Part shown: positions 35,894-44,732 of the stretch, piece after piece
How positions within the stretch are numbered: the first letter of the stretch is position 1
Layout of the letters: the number at the start of each line of letters is the position of its first letter
Assembly (NCBI GenBank): GCA_964242735.1
Contig: CAXTAK010000002.1
Location: 1-64,000 of the forward strand
Direction of reading: 5' to 3'
DNA length: 64,000 nt
From: CADCUY01 sp964242735
GTDB taxonomy: Bacteria; Actinomycetota; Actinomycetes; Actinomycetales; Quadrisphaeraceae
Position numbers and translations under genes: made by a program
The notes under the pieces: generated by a model
Seen by the model: only the letters and a program-made list of their open reading frames with translations
Database searches by the model: none
Told to the model about the DNA's origin: nothing

Positions 35894-36622
35894 TCACCCC
35901 GTCCCGACCACCCGCAGCTCCAGGGAGTCCACGCGCTCGGCGACCACCTCGCTCGCCGCGAGCGCCGCCGACACCGCCCCGGTCAACGCCTCCAGCCCCG
36001 CGGCGTCCAGGCCCGGACGCACCCCGAGAACCACCCGCAGCTCCGCGCGCTGACCCGGCTCGCACGCCGCGCTCACCACACCCGTCACCGCGCCCGCCGC
36101 GCCGGCCACCGCGGCCCGCACCTGCGGGTCGAGCGGGGACGGCGTCCACCCGCGCCCCTGTGCCAGCGCCCACAGCGCCGGGCGGGGCAACAGCACCGGC
36201 AGCGGCCCGGCCGGGTCGAGCACGAGCAGCGAACGCTCCTCCTGGATCGCGGAGAGCGCCGCGCGCCGGGCGTCGACGGGCACCGGGCGCGCCGCGGCGT
36301 CCCACCGGGTCAGTGCCGCGACGTCGGAGAAGACCGGCAGCGCGGTGCGCCCATCCGGGGAGCGCAGCACCGGCAGCGCCATGTCCGCGCCGGCGTCACC
36401 ACCCGTCGCGGCATCGATCTCCCCGGCGACGGCGATCACCGGGACGAAGACCCGCGCGCCATCCAGCGCGGCGAGCACCGCCGCCGGGTCACCGCCTGCA
36501 GCGAGCGCCGCGGCGAGCGCGGGCGCCACCGCGCCGTCGTCCCCGGCGAAGGGGCTGGGCATCAGGGTGCGCCCGGCCCAGGGGGTGCCGGCGGAGTCGG
36601 CGTCGGCGCCGCCCTCCCTCAC
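35894..36622 (-). CDS. SseB-family protein
   Basis: 242-residue protein with an SseB N-terminal domain (about 45-140; TALPVFSDVAALTRWD) and a C-terminal SseB-like part. Biochemical role unknown. Genes of this family commonly follow hisA/priA in actinobacteria. The GTG at 36622 overlaps the ridA stop (GTGA). Last gene of the hisC-to-sseB chain. The IS island begins 84 bases beyond its stop. Confidence 0.82.
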   Translation of the reverse strand: MREGGADADSAGTPWAGRTLMPSPFAGDDGAVAPALAAALAAGGDPAAVLAALDGARVFVPVIAVAGEIDAATGGDAGADMALPVLRSPDGRTALPVFSDVAALTRWDAAARPVPVDARRAALSAIQEERSLLVLDPAGPLPVLLPRPALWALAQGRGWTPSPLDPQVRAAVAGAAGAVTGVVSAACEPGQRAELRVVLGVRPGLDAAGLEALTGAVSAALAASEVVAERVDSLELRVVGTG

Positions 36623-37038
36623 CCGGGCTCCCCCACCAGCCACTCGGGCACTCCCACCAGCGCGGCCTCCAGCTCGACCTCGACGAGGAGCGCCGGGTCG
36701 ATGAGCGCCGCCACGCACACCATCGTCGCGGCGGGGCGCACCGAGCCGAGCCGCTCCGCGTGCGCCCGACCCACGGCGTCGCAGTGCTCGGGGCCGACGA
36801 CGTGCATCCGGGTGCGCACGACGTCCTCGACCCGACCGCCAGCGGCCCGCACGGCGTCGAGGGCGGCGTCGATCGCGGTCAGCGCCTGCGCGTGCGCGTC
36901 TCCCGGGTGCACGGGCGCGCCGTCCACCACCGCGGTGCACCCCGAGACCAGCACCCGCTCGGCCCCCGCGGGCACCACCACAGCGCGGGAGTACCCCACG
37001 ACGTCCTCCCACGGCCCCCCGGAGGACAGGCGCCGCAC
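36619..37038 (-). CDS. RidA-family enamine/imine deaminase-like protein
   Basis: 139-residue RidA-fold protein with the segment VVRTRMHVVG carrying the substrate-binding arginine, and AATMVCVAALIDPALLVEVELEA near the end. RidA enzymes hydrolyse reactive enamines from PLP enzymes. Several actinobacterial members sit in this his context, with function not proven. The GTG at 37038 is 2 bases after the hisA stop. A CTG overlapping that stop is in frame and also possible. Confidence 0.85.
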   Translation of the reverse strand: MRRLSSGGPWEDVVGYSRAVVVPAGAERVLVSGCTAVVDGAPVHPGDAHAQALTAIDAALDAVRAAGGRVEDVVRTRMHVVGPEHCDAVGRAHAERLGSVRPAATMVCVAALIDPALLVEVELEAALVGVPEWLVGEPG

Positions 37039-37040
37039 GC

Positions 37041-37787
37041 TCAGCCCCGCCCCGCGACGTCCAGGGCCTGCGGCAGGGTGAACGCCCCGGCGTACAGCGC
37101 CTTGCCGACGATCGCGCCCTCGACGCCCGCGGGCACCAGGGCGCGCAGCGCCTGCAGGTCGGCGAGCGAGCTCACCCCCCCGGAGGCGACCACCGGCGCG
37201 GAGGTCACCGCGCACACCTGCGCGAGCAGCTCGGTGTTCGGGCCCCGCAGGGTGCCGTCCTTGGTGACGTCGGTGACCACGTAGCGGCTGCACCCGTCGG
37301 CGTCGAGGCGCGCGAGCACCTCCCACAGGTCGCCGCCGTCCTGCGTCCACCCCCGGGCCGCCAGGGTGGTGCCGCGGACGTCGAGGCCGACCGCCACCCG
37401 CTCGCCGTGCCGGGCGATGACCCCCGCGGTCCACTCCGGCTGCTCCAGGGCCGCGGTGCCCAGGTTCACCCGCGCGCACCCGGTGGCGAGCGCGCGCTCC
37501 AGGGAGGCGTCGTCGCGGATGCCGCCGGAGAGCTCCACGGCGACGTCGAGGCGCCCCACCACCTCGGCGAGCAGCTCGGTGTTCGCGCCGCGGCCGAAGG
37601 CGGCGTCGAGGTCGACCAGGTGCACCCACTCCGCGCCGCCGTCCTGCCAGGCCAGCGCGGCGTCCAGCGGCGCCCCGTAGGAGGTCTCGCTGCCCGCCTC
37701 GCCCTGCACCAGTCGCACCGCGCGCCCGTCGGCGACGTCGACGGCGGGCAGCAGCTGCAGGCGGGTGGCGTGGGGCGCGTCGAGCAC
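37041..37787 (-). CDS. priA: phosphoribosyl isomerase A (PriA-type HisA)
   Basis: 248-residue (beta-alpha)8 barrel that isomerises ProFAR in histidine synthesis. In actinobacteria lacking trpF it also serves tryptophan synthesis. Catalytic aspartates are in LLPAVDVADGRAVRLVQGE and TDVTKDGTLRGPN, and the two phosphate-binding motifs are VELSGGIRDD and VASGGVSSL. The dual role is family knowledge; no trpF is in the window to test it. GTG at 37787 with a weak AGGATGGGG upstream. Confidence 0.94.
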   Translation of the reverse strand: MLDAPHATRLQLLPAVDVADGRAVRLVQGEAGSETSYGAPLDAALAWQDGGAEWVHLVDLDAAFGRGANTELLAEVVGRLDVAVELSGGIRDDASLERALATGCARVNLGTAALEQPEWTAGVIARHGERVAVGLDVRGTTLAARGWTQDGGDLWEVLARLDADGCSRYVVTDVTKDGTLRGPNTELLAQVCAVTSAPVVASGGVSSLADLQALRALVPAGVEGAIVGKALYAGAFTLPQALDVAGRG

Positions 37788-37822
37788 TGCCCCATCCTGC
37801 CCGCTGGGCCGGCGCTGCCGCG

Positions 37823-37978
37823 TCAGCCGTACAGGCGCAGCACCCCACCGGTCATGGCCAGCACGGCGAGCACGGCGACGATGACCTGCACCCCGGTGCG
37901 AGCGCCCTGGGCGCGCAGGGAGAACGCCCCGCCGAGCAGCAGACCGCCGAGGCCCATGAGCAGGACGGTGAGGGTCAC
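37823..37978 (-). CDS. small membrane protein between hisH and priA (51 residues)
   Basis: A 51-codon frame too short for most gene callers. It encodes two hydrophobic helices (residues about 2-19 and 30-46) joined by a short basic loop, SLRAQGARTG, and ends VLRLYG. The GTG at 37978 is 7 bases after the hisH stop and is reached through a four-codon bridge (GTGA to GTGA). Small membrane proteins occur at this place in other actinobacterial his clusters. No function is known. High GC3 and tight packing support it. Confidence 0.7.
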   Translation of the reverse strand: MTLTVLLMGLGGLLLGGAFSLRAQGARTGVQVIVAVLAVLAMTGGVLRLYG

Positions 37979-37985
37979 GGCGGGT

Positions 37986-38663
37986 TCACAGGAGGGTGCC
38001 GAGCCAGTTCTCCAGCAGGTGCGCGCCGGCGTCCCCGGACTTCTCGGGGTGGAACTGCGTCGCCGACAGCGGCCCGTTCTCCACCGCGGCGAGGAAGCGC
38101 GAGCCGTGCTCGGCCCACGTCAGCCGCGGTGGCACCAGGTGCCCCGGCGGTGGGACGCCCGGGACGTCGGCTGGGCCGGAGTCCATCTCCCAGCGCCTCA
38201 CCCCGTACGAGTGCACGAAGTAGAAGCGCTCGCCCTCGACACCGGCGAACAGGGCGGTGCCCTCGGCGGGGCTCACCGTGTTCCACCCCATGTGCGGCAC
38301 CACGGGTGCTTCGAGTCGCTCGACGGTGCCGGGCCACTCCCCCAGGCCCTCGCTGCGCCGCCCGTGCTCGACGCCGGTCTCGAACAGCACCTGCATGCCC
38401 ACGCAGATGCCCAGCACCGGACGGCCCCCGGCGAGTCGGCGGCCGATGACCTCGCCGCCGCGCACCCGCCGCAGGGACTGCGTGACGGCCTCGAAGGCGC
38501 CCACCCCGGGGACGACGAGGCCGTCGGCGTCGGCAGCGGCGCGCGCGTCGGCGGTCAGGGTGACGTCGGCGCCGACCCGCTCGAGGGCGCGGACGGCGGA
38601 GCGCACGTTGCCGGAGCCGTAGTCGTAGACGACCACCGACGGGCGGCGGGCGGAGATGGGCAC
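37986..38663 (-). CDS. hisH: imidazole glycerol phosphate synthase, glutaminase subunit
   Basis: 225-residue class I glutamine amidotransferase that feeds ammonia to HisF. It has the oxyanion segment PGVGAF, the nucleophile cysteine in GICVGMQVLFE near residue 88, and the His-Glu pair in QFHPEKS near residue 205. GTG start at 38663, no Shine-Dalgarno, with a TACCCT box 6 bases upstream (candidate leaderless start). hisF is not found in the window. Confidence 0.95.
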   Translation of the reverse strand: MPISARRPSVVVYDYGSGNVRSAVRALERVGADVTLTADARAAADADGLVVPGVGAFEAVTQSLRRVRGGEVIGRRLAGGRPVLGICVGMQVLFETGVEHGRRSEGLGEWPGTVERLEAPVVPHMGWNTVSPAEGTALFAGVEGERFYFVHSYGVRRWEMDSGPADVPGVPPPGHLVPPRLTWAEHGSRFLAAVENGPLSATQFHPEKSGDAGAHLLENWLGTLL

Positions 38664-38669
38664 CGGACC

Positions 38670-38675
38670 AGGGTA
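38670..38675 (-). promoter_or_regulatory. TACCCT -10 box of hisH (leaderless type)
   Basis: TACCCT on the minus strand, 6 bases before the hisH GTG. No clear -35. The same hexamer at the same spacing precedes hisC and hisD. Confidence 0.5.
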
Positions 38676-38738
38676 CGAGGGGTGGTCGGGGCCCGGTGCG
38701 GCGTGGCGGGTCGGACGGCCACCGGTGCCGGGGCGGGT

Positions 38739-38782
38739 CGGGATGCGGCACCGGAGCGGCGACGCGCCGGTGCAGCATCCCG
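38739..38782 (-). terminator. 16-bp stem-loop between hisB and hisH
   Basis: The arms 38739-38754 and 38767-38782 pair over 16 positions with one mismatch around a 12-base loop. There is no T-run. It lies in the only sizeable gap (143 bases) of the hisC-to-sseB chain, just upstream of the hisH box. It may end or attenuate hisCB transcription, or stabilise the mRNA end. Confidence 0.5.
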
Positions 38783-38806
38783 GTTCGGGTGGGGCACGAC
38801 GCCCGC

Positions 38807-39421
38807 CTACAGGGCACCCTTGGTGCTCGGCACCCCCACCACGCGCGGGTCGGGCGCGACCGCGGCGCGCAGCGCGCGCGCCACGGCCTTGAACTGCGCC
38901 TCGACGACGTGGTGGGGATCGCGCCCGCCCAGCACCCGCACGTGCAGCGCGATGTGGGCGTGGTGGGCGATCGACTCGAAGACGTGCCGGGTCAGGGACC
39001 CCGCGTAGGGCACCCCGCCGGCGCCCCCGCCGATCAGCACGTGCTCGAACCCCTCGGGCTCCCCGGTGTGCACCAGGTACGGGCGCCCGGAGACGTCGAC
39101 GACGGCCTGCGCGAGGGCCTCGTCCAGCGGCACCAGGGCGTCGCCGAAGCGGGAGATGCCCGCCTTGTCACCCAGCGCCGCGCGCAGCGCCTGCCCGAGG
39201 CAGATCGCGACGTCCTCGACGGTGTGGTGGGCGTCGACCTCGACGTCGCCGGTGGCGCGCACGGTCAGGTCGAGCAGGGAGTGCTTGCCCAGCGCCGTGA
39301 GCATGTGGTCGTAGAACGCGACCCCGGTCGAGACCTCCACCGCCCCGGTGCCGTCGAGGTCGAGCTCGACCAGCACGGTGGACTCGCTCGTGGCGCGCTC
39401 GACGCGGGCGGTGCGCGGCAT
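38807..39421 (-). CDS. hisB: imidazoleglycerol-phosphate dehydratase
   Basis: 204-residue manganese enzyme dehydrating IGP to imidazole-acetol phosphate. The metal-binding motifs are in YDHMLTALGKHSLLDL and DAHHTVEDVAICLGQAL, and again in HHAHIALHV. Monofunctional dehydratase length. ATG at 39421 shares one base with the hisC stop (TGATG). Ends with TAG, rare here. Confidence 0.96.
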   Translation of the reverse strand: MPRTARVERATSESTVLVELDLDGTGAVEVSTGVAFYDHMLTALGKHSLLDLTVRATGDVEVDAHHTVEDVAICLGQALRAALGDKAGISRFGDALVPLDEALAQAVVDVSGRPYLVHTGEPEGFEHVLIGGGAGGVPYAGSLTRHVFESIAHHAHIALHVRVLGGRDPHHVVEAQFKAVARALRAAVAPDPRVVGVPSTKGAL

Positions 39422-40575
39422 CAGGCACCCACCGGCGCCGCGGCGATGCCGCCAGGGGCCTCGGCGGCGGTCTCCTCCGCGGCGAGCACCTCGCGCAGCG
39501 CGGTGAGGAACGCGGTGGTCTCCTCCTCGGTGCCGGCGGTGACCCGCAGGTGCCCGGGCAGGCCGACGTCGCGCACCAGCACCCCGCGGTCCAGCAGCTG
39601 CTGCCAGGTGGTGGGGGCGTGCTCGAAGCCCGCGATCAGCACGAAGTTCGCGTCGGAGGGCACCGGGCGCAGCCCGAGCTCGGTCACCTCGTGCACGATC
39701 CGGTCGCGCTGGGCCTTCACGGCCTCCACGGTGGCCAGCAGCACGGGGGCGTGCGCCAGCGCCGCGCGCGCGGCGGCCTGCGTGAGGGACGAGAGGTGGT
39801 ACGGCAGGCGCACCAGGCGCAGCGCGTCGACCACCGCGGGGTCCGCGGCCAGGTACCCCACGCGCGCGCCGGCGAGCGCGAAGGCCTTGCTCATGGTGCG
39901 GGTGACCACCAGGCGGGGGCGCCCTGGCAGCAGGCTGAGCGCTGAGGGGGTGCCGGGGCGGGCGAACTCGGCGTAGGCCTCGTCGACGACGACCACCCCG
40001 GACGTCGCGGAGCACGCCGCCTCCACCACGTCCAGGCCGAGCGCGGTGCCGGTGGGGTTGTTCGGGGAGGTCAGGAACACCACGTCCGCCCCTGAGGTCC
40101 CCGTGGCGCGCACGCGCTCGGCGACCTCGAACGGGTCGAGGGTGAAGTCCGCCCGGCGCCCGCCGTCGACCCAGGCGGTGCCGGAGGTGGCGCTGATGAT
40201 CGGGTGCATGGAGTACGAGGGGGTGAAGCCCAGCGCGGTGCGCCCCGGGCCGCCGAAGGCGTGCAGCAGCTGCTGGAGCACCTCGTTGGAGCCGTTCGCG
40301 GCCCACACGCCCTCCACGGGCACCCGGTGACCGGTGGTGGAGGTGAGGTACCGGGCGAGGTCGGTGCGCAGCGCGAGGGCCTCGCGGTCGGGGTAGCGGT
40401 TGAGGCCCGGCGCCTCGGCGCGCACCGCTTCGACGATGGCCTCGACGACCTCCGGCGGGGTGGGATGGGTGTTCTCGTTGACGTTCAGCGCCACCGGCAC
40501 GCTCAGCTGCGGGGCGCCGTAGGGGCGCTGCCCGCGCAGGTCGTCGCGCAGCGGAAGGTCCTCGAGGCGGGTCAC
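39421..40575 (-). CDS. hisC: histidinol-phosphate aminotransferase
   Basis: 384-residue PLP class I/II aminotransferase. It has the ANGSNEVLQQL segment, the SPNNPTGTALG segment and the PLP lysine in TMSKAFALAGARVG near residue 230. GTG at 40575; the open frame continues upstream without homology. A TACCCT box lies 6 bases before the GTG and there is no Shine-Dalgarno, so a leaderless mRNA is likely. In related genomes hisD directly precedes hisC; here hisD is 11 kb away. Confidence 0.95.
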   Translation of the reverse strand: MTRLEDLPLRDDLRGQRPYGAPQLSVPVALNVNENTHPTPPEVVEAIVEAVRAEAPGLNRYPDREALALRTDLARYLTSTTGHRVPVEGVWAANGSNEVLQQLLHAFGGPGRTALGFTPSYSMHPIISATSGTAWVDGGRRADFTLDPFEVAERVRATGTSGADVVFLTSPNNPTGTALGLDVVEAACSATSGVVVVDEAYAEFARPGTPSALSLLPGRPRLVVTRTMSKAFALAGARVGYLAADPAVVDALRLVRLPYHLSSLTQAAARAALAHAPVLLATVEAVKAQRDRIVHEVTELGLRPVPSDANFVLIAGFEHAPTTWQQLLDRGVLVRDVGLPGHLRVTAGTEEETTAFLTALREVLAAEETAAEAPGGIAAAPVGA

Positions 40576-40581
40576 GCCCCG

Positions 40582-40587
40582 AGGGTA
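40582..40587 (-). promoter_or_regulatory. TACCCT -10 box of hisC (leaderless type)
   Basis: TACCCT on the minus strand, 6 bases before the GTG start. No convincing -35 or ribosome-binding site. Confidence 0.5.
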
Positions 40588-40723
40588 GGGCGACCTCGGC
40601 ACCGCCTCCCGTGGCACCGGCCGAGGTGGCGGGGACCCGGTGACAGCAGCGGCGATGTGGGAGACACTCCCCGTGACCTGACCATCGCCGTCCTCACCGC
40701 CGAGGACCGAGGAGGACCACGCC

Positions 40724-42166
40724 ATGGCCCGCACCACCCCGGACGCCACCACCCCGCGGGCCGCGCGCCGCGAGCGCACGCACCTGCTGTACATCGCGGT
40801 GATCATCGCCGTGGTCGCCGGCGCGCTGGTCGGCGGGTTCTTCCCCGCCCTCGGGGTGGCGCTCAAGCCCCTCGGCGACGGCTTCGTCGACCTCATCCAG
40901 ATGATGATCTCCCCGGTGATCTTCTGCACCATCGTCCTGGGGATCGGCGCGATCCGACAGGCCTCGCAGGTGGGACGCGTGGGCGGGCTGGCGCTCGGCT
41001 ACTTCATCGCCATGTCGACCTTCGCCCTGGCCATCGGGCTGGTCGTCGGCAACCTCGTGCAGCCCGGCGCGGGCATCGGGGACTTCACCCCCTACGAGGT
41101 GGCCGCGCCGGCCGAGGACGAGGGGAGCTCCGGCACCGCCGGCTTCATCCTCGGGATCATCCCGACGACGCTGGTCTCACCGCTGGTCGGCGAGTCGGTG
41201 CTCTCCACCCTGTTCGTCGCGCTGCTCATCGGCTTCGCCATCCAGGGCCTCGGGGCGACCGGGCAGACCGCGCTGCGCGGCATCGCGGTCTTCCAGCGCG
41301 TGGTCTTCAAGGTGCTGGCCATGATCATGTGGGTGGCGCCGCTCGGGGCGTTCGGCGCGATCGCCGCCGTCGTCGGCCAGACGGGCTGGGGCGCGCTGGC
41401 CGACCTGGCGCTGCTCATGGTCGCGTTCTACGTGACGTGCGCGATCTTCGTCTTCGTGGTGCTCGGGGCGCTGCTGAGGGCGGTGACCGGGGTCAACATC
41501 TGGCACCTGCTGAAGTACCTGGGGCGCGAGTACCTGCTCATCGTCTCCACGTCGTCGTCCGAGACCGCGCTGCCCCGCCTCATCGCCAAGATGGAGCACC
41601 TCGGCGTCTCCCGGCCCGTGGTCGGCATCGTCGTGCCGACCGGGTACTCCTTCAACCTCGACGGCACCGCCATCTACCTGACCATGGCGTCGCTGTTCAT
41701 CGCCGAGGCCACCGGGCAGCCGCTGGCCATCGGTGAGCAGATCAGCCTCCTTGTCTTCATGATCATCGCCTCGAAGGGTGCCGCCGGTGTGACGGGCGCG
41801 GGCCTCGCCACCCTGGCCGGTGGGCTGCAGAGCCACCGGCCGGAGCTGGTCGAGGGCATCGGCCTCATCGTGGGCATCGACCGCTTCATGTCCGAGGCCC
41901 GGGCGGTGACGAACTTCTCCGGCAACGCCGTGGCCACCCTGCTCATCGGCCACTGGGTCAAGGAGCTCGACCGCGACCGGATGGGCCGGGTGCTCGCCGG
42001 CGACGAACCGTTCGACGAGGCCGTGATGGTCGACGACGGGCACGGGAGCTCCGGCGCCGACCCCGAGCTCGTCGCGCGCGCCGAGGCCGCCGACGCCCGG
42101 GTCGGCACGGCGCCCGCCGGCGCCGACGGGTCGGACGCCGTGCGGTCGGGCGCCACCCGGATGTGA
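40724..42166 (+). CDS. dicarboxylate/amino acid:cation symporter (DctA/GltP family)
   Basis: 480-residue membrane protein of the DAACS family with eight helices and two re-entrant loops. The first loop is STSSSETALP (HP1) near residue 270. The substrate/sodium segment is YSFNLDGTAIYLTMA, followed by KGAAGVTGAG and DRFMSEARAVTN. Transport of C4-dicarboxylates (succinate, malate, fumarate) is most likely; glutamate or aspartate is possible. ATG with GAGGAGG upstream. Divergent from hisC; convergent with the ABC exporter, 19 bases apart. Confidence 0.92.
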   Translation: MARTTPDATTPRAARRERTHLLYIAVIIAVVAGALVGGFFPALGVALKPLGDGFVDLIQMMISPVIFCTIVLGIGAIRQASQVGRVGGLALGYFIAMSTFALAIGLVVGNLVQPGAGIGDFTPYEVAAPAEDEGSSGTAGFILGIIPTTLVSPLVGESVLSTLFVALLIGFAIQGLGATGQTALRGIAVFQRVVFKVLAMIMWVAPLGAFGAIAAVVGQTGWGALADLALLMVAFYVTCAIFVFVVLGALLRAVTGVNIWHLLKYLGREYLLIVSTSSSETALPRLIAKMEHLGVSRPVVGIVVPTGYSFNLDGTAIYLTMASLFIAEATGQPLAIGEQISLLVFMIIASKGAAGVTGAGLATLAGGLQSHRPELVEGIGLIVGIDRFMSEARAVTNFSGNAVATLLIGHWVKELDRDRMGRVLAGDEPFDEAVMVDDGHGSSGADPELVARAEAADARVGTAPAGADGSDAVRSGATRM

Positions 42167-42185
42167 TCCCCCGGGGACGCTGCCG

Positions 42186-44732
42186 CTAGTCCGCGGCGAG
42201 CGCCCTCAGCACGTCCATCCTCGACGCGCGCAGCGCCGGCAGCACCGCGGCGACCACTCCGACGAGCCCGGCGACGACCACGATGCCCACCAGCGTGGCC
42301 ACCGGCACGGACAGCACCTCCAGCCCCTGGCCCGACAGGATCCTCTGCAGCGCCAGGCCGAAGGCCAGGCCCAGCGCGGTGCCCAGCACGGCCCCGAAGA
42401 CGGCGGTGCAGACCGACTCCACGGTGATCATCCGGCGCAGCTGCCCGCGGGTGAGCCCCACGGCGCGCAGCAGGCCGATCTCGCGGGTCCGCTCGACCAC
42501 CGACAGGGCCAGGGTGTTGACGATGCCGACGATCGCGATGACCACCGACAGGCCCAGGAGCGCGTAGATGATGCCGAGGATCTGGTCGATCTGCGCGGTC
42601 TGCTCGCCGACGTACTCCTCGCGGTCGAGCACGGAGACGACCGCGAAGGGTGCGACGAGCTCGGTCAGCTCCCCGCGCAGCGCCGTGAGGTCGGCGCCGG
42701 GCGCGGCCTTGACGTAGGCGGCGGCCTGGCCGCGCTGAGCCGCCGGCACGGCGGCGTCGTACAGGGAGACGTCGACGAGCGCCCCGTAGGTCAGCGCGTT
42801 CGCGTCGGCGTACACGGCCGCGACGCGAGCCTCCCGCGCGGGCAGCTGCCCGGCGGCGAGGCTCACGGTGTCGCCGACCACCACCCCCGCGTCGCCCGCG
42901 GTGCCCTCCGTCAGGGCGACGGTGTCCGGGCCGAGGTCGGCGAGGTCGCCGGCGACCACGTCGACGGTGATGTTGTCGGCCAGCGCGACGGGGTCCACGG
43001 CACCCGCGAAGACCTGCGCCTCCCCCAGGGTGAGCGGCAGGGCCGCGACGGAGGCGACGGACGCGACGTCGTCCAGGCCCGCCGCGCCCTCGCCCACGCT
43101 GGCCGGGAAGGGGGTCTGCCCGACGCCGGCGAGCACGTAGTCCGACTCCAGGCCGGACTCGACGAGGTCCTCGATGGACGCCGACGTCGACGAGGCGAGG
43201 ATCGAGACGGCCGCGACGAGCGCGAGCCCGACCATCAGGGCGCTCGCGGTGGCCGCGGTGCGGCGGGGGTTGCGAAGCACGTTCTCGCGCGCCAGGCGCC
43301 CGACCACCCCGGGCAGGGCCACCGCGGGCGCGGCGAGCACCCGCACGACGGGCCCGGCGAGGAACGGCGCCGCACCCACGACGGCGAGCACCGCGGCGAG
43401 CGCCGCCCCGCCCACCAGGGCGCCGCGGTTCGCCTCCCCGGCGATGCCCGCCGCGCCGAGGGCCACGGCGGCGACGGCCAGGACCGCGGCCACGACGCCG
43501 CGGCGGCGCAGCGAGCTCTCGGGCAGGGCGATGTCGTCGCGCATCGCCGCGACGGGCGCGGTGCGGGAGGCCCGCAGCGCCGGCGCCACCGCGGAGAGCA
43601 GGGTGACCAGCACGCCCACGGCCAGCGCCGCCACCACGGTGCGCGGGGCCACCGGCAGGCCCCCGGAGAACTCGAAGCCGACGGTGGCGCTCAGCACGGT
43701 CTGCAGGAGGGCGGCGAGCCCCACGCCGACCCCGAGGCCCAGCAGGCCGCCGAGCAGGCCGACGACGGCGGCCTCCCCGAGCACGGAGCCGAGCACCTGG
43801 TTGCGGTTCGCGCCGAGCGCGCGCAGCAGCGCCAGCTCCCGGGTGCGCTGGGCGACGAGCATCGAGAAGGTGTTCGCGATGATGAAGCCGCCGACGAACA
43901 GCGCGACGGCGGCGAAGACGAGCAGGAAGGTGTTGACGAAGCCCAGCGCCCCGGACAGCGCCTCCTGCTGCTCGGCGGTGCTCGCCTCGCCGGTGACGGC
44001 CTCCGCGCCGTCGGGGAGGACGGCGGTGACCGCCTCCCGCAGCTGCTCCTGGGTGGTGCCCTCCTCCGCGGTGAGGGAGAAGGTGCCCACGGTGCCGTCG
44101 GGGGAGAACAGCTGCGTGGCGCTCGCCTCGTCGATGACGACCAGGGTCGCGCCGGCCAGCGCCGCGCCGTAGGAGACCTCCCCCACCACCTCGACATCGC
44201 GGGGCGCCGGACCGACGACGACCCGGGTGCGGTCACCGATCGTCAGACCCGAGCGCGCCAGGGTGGACGTCTCCACGGCCACCTCGTCGGCCGCGGTCGG
44301 CCCTCGCCCGTCGACGACGGTCAGCGCCGGGTCGTCCTCGCGGTAGGCGAACCCGAACGCCGGTGCCTGCCCGCCGCCGCTGACCGCGGTGCCGTCGGCG
44401 CCGACGAGCAGGGCCGTGCCGGACAGGTCGGCGCTGGCGCGCGCGACGCCGTCCACCGCGGCCAGGTCGTCCACGAGGTCGCCCGGCAGCGGTGGCCGGT
44501 TGCCGCCGAACGGGCCGGTGACGGCGGCGTCCTCGCCCTCGGGGAGCGCGCCGCGCACCACGACGTCGGTGCCCGCGGTGCCTGCGGAGAAGATCTGGCT
44601 GAACGTGCGCTCGATGCTGTCGGTGAGCACGAAGGTGCCCGCCACGAACGCGGTGCCCAGCATCACGGCCAGCGCTGTGAGCAGGAAGCGCCCGAGGTGC
44701 CCGCGGACCCCCTTGAGGGTGAGGCGCAGCAT
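42186..44732 (-). CDS. MacB/FtsX-type ABC transporter permease
   Basis: 848-residue permease with two FtsX-like units. Helix 1 (about 17-37) is followed by a large extracellular MacB-PCD domain and three helices (about 265-410). A second copy follows (about 480-848) with its own extracellular domain. The ends VERTREIGLLRAVGLTRGQ and AQRTRELALLRALGANRNQ are the paired coupling segments. Such systems use mechanotransmission to act on lipids, peptides or drugs outside the membrane; the substrate is unknown. ATG at 44732 overlaps the ATPase stop (TGATG). The stop is TAG. Confidence 0.92.
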   Translation of the reverse strand: MLRLTLKGVRGHLGRFLLTALAVMLGTAFVAGTFVLTDSIERTFSQIFSAGTAGTDVVVRGALPEGEDAAVTGPFGGNRPPLPGDLVDDLAAVDGVARASADLSGTALLVGADGTAVSGGGQAPAFGFAYREDDPALTVVDGRGPTAADEVAVETSTLARSGLTIGDRTRVVVGPAPRDVEVVGEVSYGAALAGATLVVIDEASATQLFSPDGTVGTFSLTAEEGTTQEQLREAVTAVLPDGAEAVTGEASTAEQQEALSGALGFVNTFLLVFAAVALFVGGFIIANTFSMLVAQRTRELALLRALGANRNQVLGSVLGEAAVVGLLGGLLGLGVGVGLAALLQTVLSATVGFEFSGGLPVAPRTVVAALAVGVLVTLLSAVAPALRASRTAPVAAMRDDIALPESSLRRRGVVAAVLAVAAVALGAAGIAGEANRGALVGGAALAAVLAVVGAAPFLAGPVVRVLAAPAVALPGVVGRLARENVLRNPRRTAATASALMVGLALVAAVSILASSTSASIEDLVESGLESDYVLAGVGQTPFPASVGEGAAGLDDVASVASVAALPLTLGEAQVFAGAVDPVALADNITVDVVAGDLADLGPDTVALTEGTAGDAGVVVGDTVSLAAGQLPAREARVAAVYADANALTYGALVDVSLYDAAVPAAQRGQAAAYVKAAPGADLTALRGELTELVAPFAVVSVLDREEYVGEQTAQIDQILGIIYALLGLSVVIAIVGIVNTLALSVVERTREIGLLRAVGLTRGQLRRMITVESVCTAVFGAVLGTALGLAFGLALQRILSGQGLEVLSVPVATLVGIVVVAGLVGVVAAVLPALRASRMDVLRALAAD

